A stretch of DNA of 22,098 bases from positions 1 to 22,098 of the IMG/VR virus record IMGVR_UViG_3300025168_000760; one strand, given 5' to 3'. This stretch comes from a virus. Below, piece by piece: positions 14,045 through 21,515 of this stretch. The notes beneath the pieces are model-generated. The model saw only the letters and a list, made by a program, of their open reading frames with translations. It was not told where the DNA came from and ran no database searches. The position numbers and the translations under genes were made by a program. The stretch's first letter is position 1; each line of letters starts with the position of its first letter.

Positions 14045-14181
14045 TGAGAGGATTAGGACAACAGACTAGAAGAAGTAATGGAAAGAAAAAGACTAGACAG
14101 GGTATGAGCAAAAATACCAAGATGGGAAATAAAATGAGTACAAAGAATTATAAGAAACCATATAGAGGACAAGGAAGATAA
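14044..14181 (+). CDS. small basic protein, 45 residues, GTG start
   Basis: This gene starts at GTG 14044 (overlap TAGTG with the previous stop) and ends with TAATG into the adaptor gene. The product is Arg/Lys/Gly-rich (MRGLGQQTRRSNGKKKTRQG) with Tyr-Lys repeats near the end. It has no hydrophobic core, so it is probably a disordered nucleic-acid- or protein-binding peptide. Recognition rests on the exact overlaps. Confidence 0.5.
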   Translation: MRGLGQQTRRSNGKKKTRQGMSKNTKMGNKMSTKNYKKPYRGQGR

Positions 14182-15419
14182 TGGCTGATTTTAAAACAAG
14201 AATAAGTGACTTAACAGGGTTTGCGAGTACAGATGATGTTGCTTTAAGTGACTGGTTAAAGTCTGGTGCTCGTTCTGTATCTAATATTCTACCATTAAAC
14301 AAACTAGAAAGAGTTGGAAAAAATGAAAACTTTACAAACAATATTGACGTAGAAGGAAAAAAGATTTTAGCGGTAGTAAGAAAAGATGACAATCATGCTA
14401 GTAAAATTTACACTCCTTGTAGAACTTTACCTGCTTCTATGATGGGTAGAGTAAATGATACTAATTATATGGAAGCTGCTTCGGAAAGCGACCCAGCTTA
14501 TATTATTCACGGAGAAGTTTTAAATACGTATCCTGCAAGTAATGCAAGTAATGATAGTAGGATAGTTTCTATAGACTTATCTTTTTCAGCAGTTACTCAC
14601 GATGATTCTTCTATAGATAATTTTCCAGACGAAGCAGAAGAAGCTGTTGTATTATATGCTTCTAGAAATGCATTACAAAGATTAATGAATAATATGAACG
14701 GAATTAGTGCTTTAACTGTGAGCGTAAGTGCACCTAGTGCACCTAGTTTAGCAACAGTAAGTTATTCAGCTGCAACGAATGCAGATGCAAGTGCTAGTTC
14801 AGTTGGAGCTATAACGGTTGCATCGGTCGCAGACGTTGACCCAACAGGCTCAGTTCCTACTTATTCAAAACCAACTCAAACTTTTGACATAGGTCAATTT
14901 GAAACATTTTTAGAAACTAACGAAGACCCTGAATTAGCACAATTACAGTTAGGTAGACTTAATAACGAGCTCGGAGAATATCAAACAGATATACAAAATG
15001 AATTAAATGAGTTTAACAAAGAGAATGCAAGATATCAGGCAGAAATACAAGACCAGGTTACTAAACATAATACTGCTTTACAAAGAGCTATTACTCAAGC
15101 ACAATTAGATGCAGCAGATGCTCAGCAAGAAGCACAGCAAGCTACGCAAGTAAGTTTAGCTAATAAAGCTCAAGACCAAGTGTTAGCATTACAAAATGCA
15201 GCTCAAACTATGGGAGCAGCAGTACAAAACAATGACGATTTGTTGCAAAAATTTAACTCAGAGCTAGGAAAGTATCAAGCACAAGTATCTGATGAAATAC
15301 AAGAATTTAGTGCTAACTTACAAAAAGATACTGCAAAATACACTTGGTATACTCAACAATATCAAATGTTAGATGCTCAATATAAAGAACAAATACAAAC
15401 ACTACAAGGGGCATTATAA
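14181..15419 (+). CDS. head-tail adaptor-like protein with coiled-coil C-terminus
   Basis: 412 residues. The N-terminal half (about 1-175) has an adaptor-like pattern: helix LSDWLKSGARSVSNILP, strand KKILAVVRKDD, then SDPAYIIHGEVLNTYP and SIDNFPDEAEEAVVLYASR, comparable to connector proteins that bind below the portal. A Ser/Ala linker (about 176-240) leads to a Gln/Ala-rich coiled coil (245-412) with long heptad-like stretches (LQRAITQAQLDAADAQQEAQ). Such an extension could reach along the tail or into the head. The gene lies between the basic peptides and the apparent split connector, coupled by TAATG on both sides. Confidence 0.65.
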   Translation: MADFKTRISDLTGFASTDDVALSDWLKSGARSVSNILPLNKLERVGKNENFTNNIDVEGKKILAVVRKDDNHASKIYTPCRTLPASMMGRVNDTNYMEAASESDPAYIIHGEVLNTYPASNASNDSRIVSIDLSFSAVTHDDSSIDNFPDEAEEAVVLYASRNALQRLMNNMNGISALTVSVSAPSAPSLATVSYSAATNADASASSVGAITVASVADVDPTGSVPTYSKPTQTFDIGQFETFLETNEDPELAQLQLGRLNNELGEYQTDIQNELNEFNKENARYQAEIQDQVTKHNTALQRAITQAQLDAADAQQEAQQATQVSLANKAQDQVLALQNAAQTMGAAVQNNDDLLQKFNSELGKYQAQVSDEIQEFSANLQKDTAKYTWYTQQYQMLDAQYKEQIQTLQGAL

Positions 15420-15760
15420 TGGCTGCAATAGAATTTACAGGTAAAGAAATATATAGTAGAGTATTACAAGCAGTACCTGGAGTATCAGAAAACTATGTAA
15501 TAAATTTAATTAATGAAGCATTGATTGATATGGGTAGATATCCAAATCAAATAGAAAATGCCAAAACAGATTTAAAACATAATCAACTATGGTATGCTTT
15601 AGATGACGATGAAGGAATAACAGTTAATAAAGTTTTTAGATGTACAATTTTAAATTCAAGCGGAGAATACATTAAAATACCTAGACTGTCTAACGGAGAA
15701 ATAAAACAATTTTACAATGAAAGCAGTACGTCTTCTAATACTGCTTGGACGGAGGTATAA
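15419..15760 (+). CDS. connector-like protein, N-terminal part
   Basis: 113 residues. It opens with a helix (YVINLINEALIDMGRYP) like that of head-tail connector/adaptor proteins and continues with the strand NQLWYALDDDEGITVNKVF and IKIPRLSNGEIKQFY. In known adaptors this is followed by a region carrying 'W-I-x-G-D-R-I' and 'YYAEP', which here lies in the next gene. I infer that the two genes are halves of one connector fold. It ends TAA overlapping the next ATG (TAATG), in a different frame. GGAGG at 15751-15755 sits inside its last codons. Confidence 0.6.
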   Translation: MAAIEFTGKEIYSRVLQAVPGVSENYVINLINEALIDMGRYPNQIENAKTDLKHNQLWYALDDDEGITVNKVFRCTILNSSGEYIKIPRLSNGEIKQFYNESSTSSNTAWTEV

Positions 15761-16209
15761 TGGCAGCAGTAAGTAGTGAGTATAAAGACCCTAGCGATAA
15801 CTTTGTTTGGTGGATAGAAGGGGATAGGATAGCGGTTGCAACTTCAAAAGGGAATGCTGGAACTAGCGAAACCAATGAAGGTAAACTAAAACCAGTCCAA
15901 TTAGGTTCGGGGAATACAATTACTGACGGTGTTATTATTTCTTATTATGCAGAACCAGATAAACTTACAAGTATTACAGGAACAATAGATATTGACAATT
16001 CTTTACAGCCAGGTTTAATTGATTACGTAAAAGCAAAAGCATTAATGGATGCAGCTGCTTCTTCAACAGAACCAGCTTTAGCACAGATTAAAATGGCTTC
16101 AGCTCAACAATGTATGGCTAACTATAAAGAATGTGTTCGTAGGTACGGAATGAAGAAAACGGATAAGGTTGGAGGAACTAGAGGCGTAGTTCCTACTAGT
16201 TTAATATAA
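15760..16209 (+). CDS. connector-like protein, C-terminal part
   Basis: 149 residues from ATG 15760, four bases after GGAGG. A TTG at 15745 would extend it by five residues, but the ATG with TAATG coupling is the better start. It carries WWIEGDRIAVAT, VIISYYAEPDKLTSI and a helix LIDYVKAKALMDAA, typical of the second half of head-tail adaptors, followed by a helical region and a short tail. It seems to complete the previous protein. Whether both act as separate chains in the connector ring is not known. It is coupled to the next small gene by TAATG. Confidence 0.6.
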   Translation: MAAVSSEYKDPSDNFVWWIEGDRIAVATSKGNAGTSETNEGKLKPVQLGSGNTITDGVIISYYAEPDKLTSITGTIDIDNSLQPGLIDYVKAKALMDAAASSTEPALAQIKMASAQQCMANYKECVRRYGMKKTDKVGGTRGVVPTSLI

Positions 16210-16349
16210 TGTATAGAGGTCCTAATGGAGTTGGAAAAGGAGATAAACCTAGAGCTATAGGTATATCTCAAAAAGAATTTGCAAAACGTTGGGATGCAAT
16301 ATTTAACAAAAAAAAGAAAGAAGGAAAACAAAGTGGCAGAACTGAGTAA
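16209..16349 (+). CDS. small basic protein, 46 residues
   Basis: Starts with the TAATG overlap after the connector gene. The product is Gly/Lys-rich at the N-terminus (YRGPNGVGKGDKPRAIGIS), then has a short helix (KEFAKRWDAIF) and a Lys-rich tail. No family is recognised. Its end overlaps the next gene by 17 nt. The start overlap supports it as real. Confidence 0.5.
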   Translation: MYRGPNGVGKGDKPRAIGISQKEFAKRWDAIFNKKKKEGKQSGRTE

Positions 16350-16623
16350 AGACAGTAAATTTACATTTAGTATAGAAACTTTAATTACATTAGGAACAAC
16401 ATTAGTTATGATTGTTACGATGTGGTTTACTTTACAAGCGGACATACAAGAAGCAAAAGAATTACCTGAACCTCCGATAGGCAGAACTGAATACGACTTA
16501 AAGGACCAGATGATTAGAAACACAATCATTGAAACTGAAAAAGATGTACAGGAAATTAAAGAAGAACAAAAAGAAATGCGTACAGATGTTAAAAACATTG
16601 AGCGTATGTTAATGCAAAAGTGA
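16333..16623 (+). CDS. membrane-anchored coiled-coil protein, 96 residues
   Basis: I chose GTG 16333, preceded by AAGGA at 16321-16325; an in-frame TTG lies further upstream at 16279. The protein has a short N-terminus, one membrane segment (residues about 11-34, SIETLITLGTTLVMIVTMWF) and a charged helical tail with heptad spacing (DVQEIKEEQKEMRTDVKNIE). This arrangement fits an inner-membrane spanin or an accessory holin of phage lysis, but also other membrane-tethered phage proteins. A true 3TM holin is encoded at 18727. No lipobox is seen. Confidence 0.6.
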   Translation: MAELSKDSKFTFSIETLITLGTTLVMIVTMWFTLQADIQEAKELPEPPIGRTEYDLKDQMIRNTIIETEKDVQEIKEEQKEMRTDVKNIERMLMQK

Positions 16624-16632
16624 GGTACAGAG

Positions 16633-17034
16633 ATGAATTGGTTATCTGGTATTACATATTTGGTTGGTATCTGTTTATGGTTATCGCCTTTATATGCTCA
16701 AAGTAGTTTAAAAGATTTACAACAGATTCAATTATTAAGTCAAGACGAATGTATTATAGTTCAAGTAAATGCAGATTGGAACTTTAAAGCATCATTAGAT
16801 TTAAATGGTTTAAATAATTGCGTATGGTTTAACGCTAGTATAGATGATAAAAACTATGGTGCAATTATTGCAGATGAATGGAAAATAGTATCTGTTCCAA
16901 CAATAATTATGTTTGAATATGGTAAAGAAGTAAAAAGGTTTGAAGCTGGATTAAGTTTCAATTTAGATAAAAATAAAATCATCAAAGAAATTAAAGATGA
17001 AATTGATGAAATACAACTAAGGAAGTTTCAATGA
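16633..17034 (+). CDS. exported thioredoxin-fold protein lacking the CxxC site
   Basis: 133 residues with a signal peptide: hydrophobic segment about 5-20, then SPLYAQ with probable cleavage after Ala22, so Gln23 becomes the first mature residue. The mature part follows the thioredoxin order: strand IIVQVNADW (residues 41-49), strand VWFNASIDD, helix, then SVPTIIMFEYGKEVKRFEAG with the cis-proline (Pro89). The position of the catalytic WCxxC is occupied by DWNFKA, so redox catalysis is unlikely; the two Cys left in the mature protein, Cys40 and Cys63, could form a structural disulfide. It may act as a periplasmic chaperone or binding partner. It is coupled (ATGA overlap) to the outer-membrane-barrel gene, suggesting joint action at the envelope. 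Confidence 0.65.
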   Translation: MNWLSGITYLVGICLWLSPLYAQSSLKDLQQIQLLSQDECIIVQVNADWNFKASLDLNGLNNCVWFNASIDDKNYGAIIADEWKIVSVPTIIMFEYGKEVKRFEAGLSFNLDKNKIIKEIKDEIDEIQLRKFQ

Positions 17035-18122
17035 TATATTTAGCAAAATGGTTTAAACAATTATTTGGTTGCGTGTTATTAATTAGTACTTTAGCAGCAC
17101 AAGACTTTTTTAAGTTTAGCACTATATATGGTGCCTATAGCTTTAGCAGTCCTGTAACTAAGGAACTACAATATCAAGTATCTGGTGGACAACTACAAGA
17201 GTTACAAGAAGAACTAGACGACCACAGTATTATGACGTTTGGTATTAGAAAGTTAGCAAGATTTGGCTACGAAAATAAACCTGAAGTGTGGTATACTGGA
17301 GATGAAGCACCTATAAATGAAAGTGCTGCTATTGGTAACGTACCTACTGGTTGGGAGTATGTAATACAATATTCTGACCACAAAGAGTTTGAAGAAGAAT
17401 TTATTAATGAACAATATATGTTACGCTATATGGGAAAAAGTTTTTTGGTAAAAGCCAACTACGATTCAAGGGGCTTAGAAGACGTAGAGTTCGCAGCCTT
17501 AGATATGCGTTACAAAAAAGATATAGGTAATCTTGCGTTATCATTAGGAGTAGCCGGTAGAATGCACCCTGCATACCTAGACTTTAGACCTATTGATTTA
17601 TGGTGGGCTGAACAAGGTATTGACACAGATAACTTTACACCATTTTGGGATTTTGCTTATTTCTATGGCTATACAGATGAGTTTGTAGAGCAGTTTACAC
17701 AATATGGATATAGCTACTTTGATTTTAAGTGGTATAATGCAGAAGGCGAACTTGTAGCTAATACAGACGACCAATTTTATAAACAGGTATACGGAGAGCT
17801 GGTTAAACAATACAATGAAGAATATGCAAAAGAACTAGGATACCAAAATGAATTAAGTTTATCAGTAGGTGCAGACTATTATAAGTATACACCAAAGAAC
17901 TGGTTGCATGTATGGGTTACAACTTACCCAGTAACTAAAGGTATGTCTGACTATTCATTTAATTATGATGTAGTAGACAATGGCATGGATTATGACTTAG
18001 GTCTAGTTTATGGTTGGAAGTTAACTAAAAAGTTTGGAGTATTTTTAGAAGGTAGATTTTTGTCAATGTACGATGTACAATCTTATGAATCTAAGGTTGG
18101 ACTGAATTGGTTGATATACTAA
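17031..18122 (+). CDS. putative outer-membrane beta-barrel protein
   Basis: 363 residues: a signal peptide (FGCVLLISTLAAQ, likely cut after Ala23 before Gln24), then many aromatic-rich amphipathic strands (FSTIYGAYSFS, LALSLGVAGRM, ELSLSVGADYY, DLGLVYGWKL, FGVFLEGRFL). The C-terminal strand ends in Tyr (KVGLNWLIY), matching the terminal aromatic that the BAM complex reads. The middle has long acidic/aromatic loops (residues about 185-260). A phage protein in the host outer membrane could block adsorption of other phages (superinfection exclusion), aid release, or be a metabolic cargo; the sequence does not decide. It overlaps the thioredoxin-fold gene by four bases and is followed by a basic-protein gene with TAATG. 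Confidence 0.65.
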   Translation: MIYLAKWFKQLFGCVLLISTLAAQDFFKFSTIYGAYSFSSPVTKELQYQVSGGQLQELQEELDDHSIMTFGIRKLARFGYENKPEVWYTGDEAPINESAAIGNVPTGWEYVIQYSDHKEFEEEFINEQYMLRYMGKSFLVKANYDSRGLEDVEFAALDMRYKKDIGNLALSLGVAGRMHPAYLDFRPIDLWWAEQGIDTDNFTPFWDFAYFYGYTDEFVEQFTQYGYSYFDFKWYNAEGELVANTDDQFYKQVYGELVKQYNEEYAKELGYQNELSLSVGADYYKYTPKNWLHVWVTTYPVTKGMSDYSFNYDVVDNGMDYDLGLVYGWKLTKKFGVFLEGRFLSMYDVQSYESKVGLNWLIY

Positions 18123-18301
18123 TGGCTAAGAAAAAAATGAAGAAAAAAAAGAAAGGCTTGTATGCAAACATACATGCTAAGCGTAGAAGAATTAAAGCTG
18201 GTTCAGGGGAAAAAATGAGAAAGCCTGGTAGTAAAGGTGCTCCAACAAAAGCTAATTTTAAAAGAGCTAAAAAAACAGCTAAGAAAAGAAAGAAAAAATA
18301 G
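18122..18301 (+). CDS. small lysine-rich protein, GLYANIHAKR type
   Basis: 59 residues from ATG 18122 (TAATG with the barrel gene). The first 11 residues are nearly all Lys. They are followed by GLYANIHAKRRRIKAGSGEK and MRKPGSKGAPTKANF, a pattern I recall as recurring in marine phages and host metagenomes without known function. The end is again Lys-rich (AKKTAKKRKKK). It is extremely basic, so DNA/RNA binding is plausible. It overlaps the next gene as TAGTG. Confidence 0.65.
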   Translation: MAKKKMKKKKKGLYANIHAKRRRIKAGSGEKMRKPGSKGAPTKANFKRAKKTAKKRKKK

Positions 18302-18603
18302 TGGCTAGAAAAGCAAAAAAAGCTATACGTAAGACTACTAAAGGTAAAGGAGCTAATTACAGACCTACTAAAAAAGGTGCAGGTATGACGGCTAAAGGAG
18401 TTAAAGCTTATAGAAAAGCTAATCCTGGAAGTAAGCTAAAAACCGCTGTTACTGGTAAGGTTAAGAAAGGTAGCAAGGCAGCTAAGAGAAGAAAATCTTA
18501 TTGTGCAAGGTCTGCAGGTCAGCTTAGAAGAAGCTCTGCTAAAACCAGAAACGACCCAAATTCAAGAATTAGACAAGCACGTAGACGATGGAAATGTAGA
18601 TAA
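18301..18603 (+). CDS. DUF6321-like basic protein, GTG start
   Basis: 100 residues. The middle and end have the pattern GMTAKGVKAYRKANPGSKL, AVTGKVKKGSKAAKRRKSYC, and DPNSRIRQARRRWKCR. This matches a phage family I recall as DUF6321, with a conserved Cys near the KSFCAR segment and a C-terminal W-x-C. The two Cys may bind metal or form a disulfide. It is highly basic and often found near structural genes; function unknown. It starts at GTG 18301 with TAGTG coupling to the preceding gene, and AAGGAG for the next gene follows its stop. Confidence 0.7.
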   Translation: MARKAKKAIRKTTKGKGANYRPTKKGAGMTAKGVKAYRKANPGSKLKTAVTGKVKKGSKAAKRRKSYCARSAGQLRRSSAKTRNDPNSRIRQARRRWKCR

Positions 18604-18613
18604 AGGAGATAAT

Positions 18614-18727
18614 ATGGTAAATGTTATGATAGGTATTTTAATAGGAATGGCGGTACATTATACCGTTTGTAAATATAGTAGTTGCATAAATGGTTGTGAT
18701 TGTAATAAATGGAAAGGTTTAAGATAA
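18614..18727 (+). CDS. 37-residue membrane peptide with cysteine-rich tail
   Basis: ATG 18614 is preceded by AAGGAG at 18603-18608. An in-frame ATG further upstream (18503) lies within the DUF6321-like gene and lacks a ribosome binding site. The peptide has one membrane segment (VNVMIGILIGMAVHYTV) followed by KYSSCINGCDC with four cysteines in the whole tail region, then NKWKGLR. It directly precedes the holin gene (TAATG), so an antiholin, pinholin or lysis-timing role is possible. No homologue comes to mind. Confidence 0.55.
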   Translation: MVNVMIGILIGMAVHYTVCKYSSCINGCDCNKWKGLR

Positions 18728-19098
18728 TGCCTAAGTTAGATATGATAGGAAATATTATTGATAAAGTAGCTGGTCATGTAGACAAGTTTACTTTAGACAA
18801 AGAAGAAAAAGCACAATTAATCATGGAGATTAATAAAGCACAAATAGAAGTCAATAAAATAGAAGCAGGCTCTTCTAGTTTATTTAAAGGTGGATGGAGA
18901 CCTTTTGTTGGATGGACTTGCGGGTTTGCTTTATGTTATCATTTTGTATTACAACCTATGCTAGCTTTTCTTTTAAATGTTTGGGGATACGATGTTTTAC
19001 TACCAGATTTTGACATGACAACTTTAACTACAGTTTTAATGGGTATGTTAGGTCTTGGTGGGATGCGTAGCTTTGAAAAAGTTAAAAGGTCAGCATAA
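18727..19098 (+). CDS. holin, GTA-type 3TM family
   Basis: 123 residues from ATG 18727 (coupled TAATG; an in-frame ATG at 18709 is the alternative). A helical N-terminus (IDKVAGHVDKFTLDKEEKAQ) leads to the W-R-P motif (GGWRPFVGWTCGF) typical of the GTA_holin_3TM family. Two clear membrane segments follow (VGWTCGFALCYHFVLQPMLA and TLTTVLMGMLGLGGM), with a third hydrophobic stretch between them (LAFLLNVWGYDVLL). It forms inner-membrane lesions that release the lysin. No endolysin gene is seen in this window, so that is probably elsewhere. Confidence 0.75.
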   Translation: MPKLDMIGNIIDKVAGHVDKFTLDKEEKAQLIMEINKAQIEVNKIEAGSSSLFKGGWRPFVGWTCGFALCYHFVLQPMLAFLLNVWGYDVLLPDFDMTTLTTVLMGMLGLGGMRSFEKVKRSA

Positions 19099-21515
19099 TG
19101 CCTAAACAGATGTTTACACTAAACAATTTTAGTGGAGGGCTTAATACTAAGTCATCTACAAGAGATATCAATCAAGACCAAGTTTCTAAAGCAGAAAATG
19201 TAGTTATTTCTAATCCTGGTTTAATTGTTTCCAGTTCTGTTTCAACAGATAAGTCTGCTACAAATATATCTAAAGTAAGCACATCTAATTATGGAAACGG
19301 TGCTTTTATATTTAATAGTGAATATGATATAAGCGACGACGATACAACAACTCAAGTAGCTAAACAAATTATTGCATATCCAGATGGTGCTAATTTAGAA
19401 TTTTATCACAGAGGATTTAATACAACTGGAAACTTTTTAGACGCAGCAGGAAGTAATGACTTTGCTATGACTAGCGGCTCATTGTTTGAACCTGTTTATT
19501 ATTTTGTAGATGGTAGGCTTTATGTTTCAGATAAGGATAACGTAGATAGCGACATAACTAAAGCTCCTCAAGTATTAGAAGTAATAAATACAAAAAGATT
19601 TAATGCTGATATATTAGAATGGGAATCTGGAGATGCAGCAGTTACGGAACCTACAGATGCAGTATTTGCTCAAATTAAAACAGATGCTTCCGCACCTACT
19701 AACGCCACAATTGATGATGCTGGAGATTTTTCAATTACATTATCAACTCACCCTTCTTACGATAATACTGCAACTACAAACGGAGGTACTTTAACTGCAG
19801 ATGTAGGTATAAAAGATACTATAATACATGTTACTGATTCAGACCATGCAGATTTTGTAATAGGCAATGTATTCTTATTAAACGATGAACCAATGCAATT
19901 ACTATCTGCAGATTCAACAGCAAACACTCTTAACGTTCTAAGAAACGCATATGGAGATGCTCCTCCTGGAGGAATGGGAGTTCAGGGTATGGAACACAAA
20001 ACTGGAGACATATTTAAAGGGTTCCAAGTTAGTTCTGGAGAGCAGTTAGATGATGTTATTATTTCAGGTGGATGGCCTTCAGGTCAATATGAATTTACTT
20101 ATTCATTTGTTAATTATTCTGGAGATGAAAGTCTTATGAACGTTAACCCTCAAGCAACAACAGCACTAATGTCTACAGGAGAATATTTTTCCGATGTTAG
20201 AGTTGTAGTTAATGTAGAGAGTGCTTTTAGGAAAAGAGAAAAAGGATTTAGAATATATACAAGATTAAAAGGAAGCAATGATAGGTATGGTTTGTTTTTA
20301 GATTGTGATTATGAAAAAGGCGTAAGACCTAATATGTTTGAAGACTATGTATCTTGGACAGCTGGCAGTGGAGATAGTTACGGAGGAGGAGACCAAGAAT
20401 TTTTTGAAATAGCAGCAGCTGACGCTTTAACTATTGCTAATCCTTCTTTAGATACCTATGAATCAATTAATGGATATTCAGAAGACGAAGAGTCTATTTC
20501 TTTTGGAACGAAAGGTGGTTATAAAGCAGCTACAGTTTGTTCTAGAAGAGCTTGGGTAGCAAACGTAAAAAGAGATTCGGTAGTATATAATGATAGAATT
20601 TATTATACTCCTGTTAATAGGTTTGCAACATTTCCAGAAAGTTTTTATTTAGATATTGGAGTAAATGACGGTGACTCTTTTACTGCATTACATAGTATAG
20701 GAAATAGATTATTAGCTTTTAAACAAAAAAAATTATATGTTATTAATGTTTCATCTAGTGCTGACGCAGGTTGGTATCTTGAAGCGGAGTACGAAGGTGT
20801 TGGTTGTAGAACCCAAGAATCAGTTACTAAGACTCCGTTTGGAATATGTTGGGTTAATGACGACGGCGTTTATCTTTACGAAGGAGAAGGTACTCCTCAA
20901 GAATTAACAGTATTTTTAGATGATGCTATTTGGAGAACAAGTGCAGGGACTAGGCCCACTATAGGATTTAATAACAAGTATAAACAATTATGCGTAGTAC
21001 AAGACACTACTCAAACTAACGATATACTAATATTTGATTTTACTTCAAAATCGTGGTCTACTACAAAATCGATGTTAAACGGTATGTCTAATTTTGTTCA
21101 AACTTCTGACGGATTATATTTTATAGAATATGCTAGTAGTGGAAACAATAAAACAGTAAAGCTTCTTAGTGGAGACACGGGAACAAAACAAATAAAATTA
21201 CAAACAAAAGATATAGATTTTGGTAGTCCAGGAAAAGTTAAAAAAGTATATAAGGTATATATTACAGCAAAAGATGATGGAGGTTCTAGTGCAGATGGAA
21301 ATACTTTAACATTAAAATACGCACTAAACGGTAATACTACTTTTGGTAATGCTTCAACAGCTACACCAAACTCTTCTACTTTTACAACATTAGTTTACAC
21401 TTTAAATGTAGATTGTGAATCTATTGCATTCGAGCTTACAGATGAGGACGGAGAAGCAATTACTATAAATGATATAACTGTTGAATATAGAGCTAAATAC
21501 AAGAGAGCTTCATAA
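19098..21515 (+). CDS. tail nozzle-like structural protein
   Basis: 805 residues. The N-terminus FTLNNFSGGLNTKSSTRDIN followed by DQVSKAENVVISNPGLIVSS is the typical 'FxGGLNTKxSPxDIxxNQxxxAxNV' start of nozzle/tail-tubular-type proteins that close podovirus tails and carry the fibres. The rest is beta-rich with Gly/Asp/Thr-rich segments, e.g. SIGNRLLAFKQKKLYVINVS, GICWVNDDGVYLYEG and DIDFGSPGKVKKVYKVYITA, reminiscent of beta-propeller blades and a C-terminal beta domain. It follows the holin (TAATG) and is coupled to the tail fibre (TAATG). No tape measure exists nearby, supporting a short-tailed virion. Confidence 0.7.
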   Translation: MPKQMFTLNNFSGGLNTKSSTRDINQDQVSKAENVVISNPGLIVSSSVSTDKSATNISKVSTSNYGNGAFIFNSEYDISDDDTTTQVAKQIIAYPDGANLEFYHRGFNTTGNFLDAAGSNDFAMTSGSLFEPVYYFVDGRLYVSDKDNVDSDITKAPQVLEVINTKRFNADILEWESGDAAVTEPTDAVFAQIKTDASAPTNATIDDAGDFSITLSTHPSYDNTATTNGGTLTADVGIKDTIIHVTDSDHADFVIGNVFLLNDEPMQLLSADSTANTLNVLRNAYGDAPPGGMGVQGMEHKTGDIFKGFQVSSGEQLDDVIISGGWPSGQYEFTYSFVNYSGDESLMNVNPQATTALMSTGEYFSDVRVVVNVESAFRKREKGFRIYTRLKGSNDRYGLFLDCDYEKGVRPNMFEDYVSWTAGSGDSYGGGDQEFFEIAAADALTIANPSLDTYESINGYSEDEESISFGTKGGYKAATVCSRRAWVANVKRDSVVYNDRIYYTPVNRFATFPESFYLDIGVNDGDSFTALHSIGNRLLAFKQKKLYVINVSSSADAGWYLEAEYEGVGCRTQESVTKTPFGICWVNDDGVYLYEGEGTPQELTVFLDDAIWRTSAGTRPTIGFNNKYKQLCVVQDTTQTNDILIFDFTSKSWSTTKSMLNGMSNFVQTSDGLYFIEYASSGNNKTVKLLSGDTGTKQIKLQTKDIDFGSPGKVKKVYKVYITAKDDGGSSADGNTLTLKYALNGNTTFGNASTATPNSSTFTTLVYTLNVDCESIAFELTDEDGEAITINDITVEYRAKYKRAS

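Noticed and set aside
14093-14392. 99-codon minus-strand frame
   Set aside because: Covers the well-supported adaptor and basic genes on the other strand; composition is that of a mirror frame.
15736-15760. Programmed frameshift joining the two connector genes
   Set aside because: No slippery heptamer is visible in the short frame overlap; GGAGG plus TAATG explains translation of the second gene.
16122-16598. 158-codon minus-strand frame
   Set aside because: Antisense to connector and membrane-protein genes with clear ribosome binding sites; no domain.
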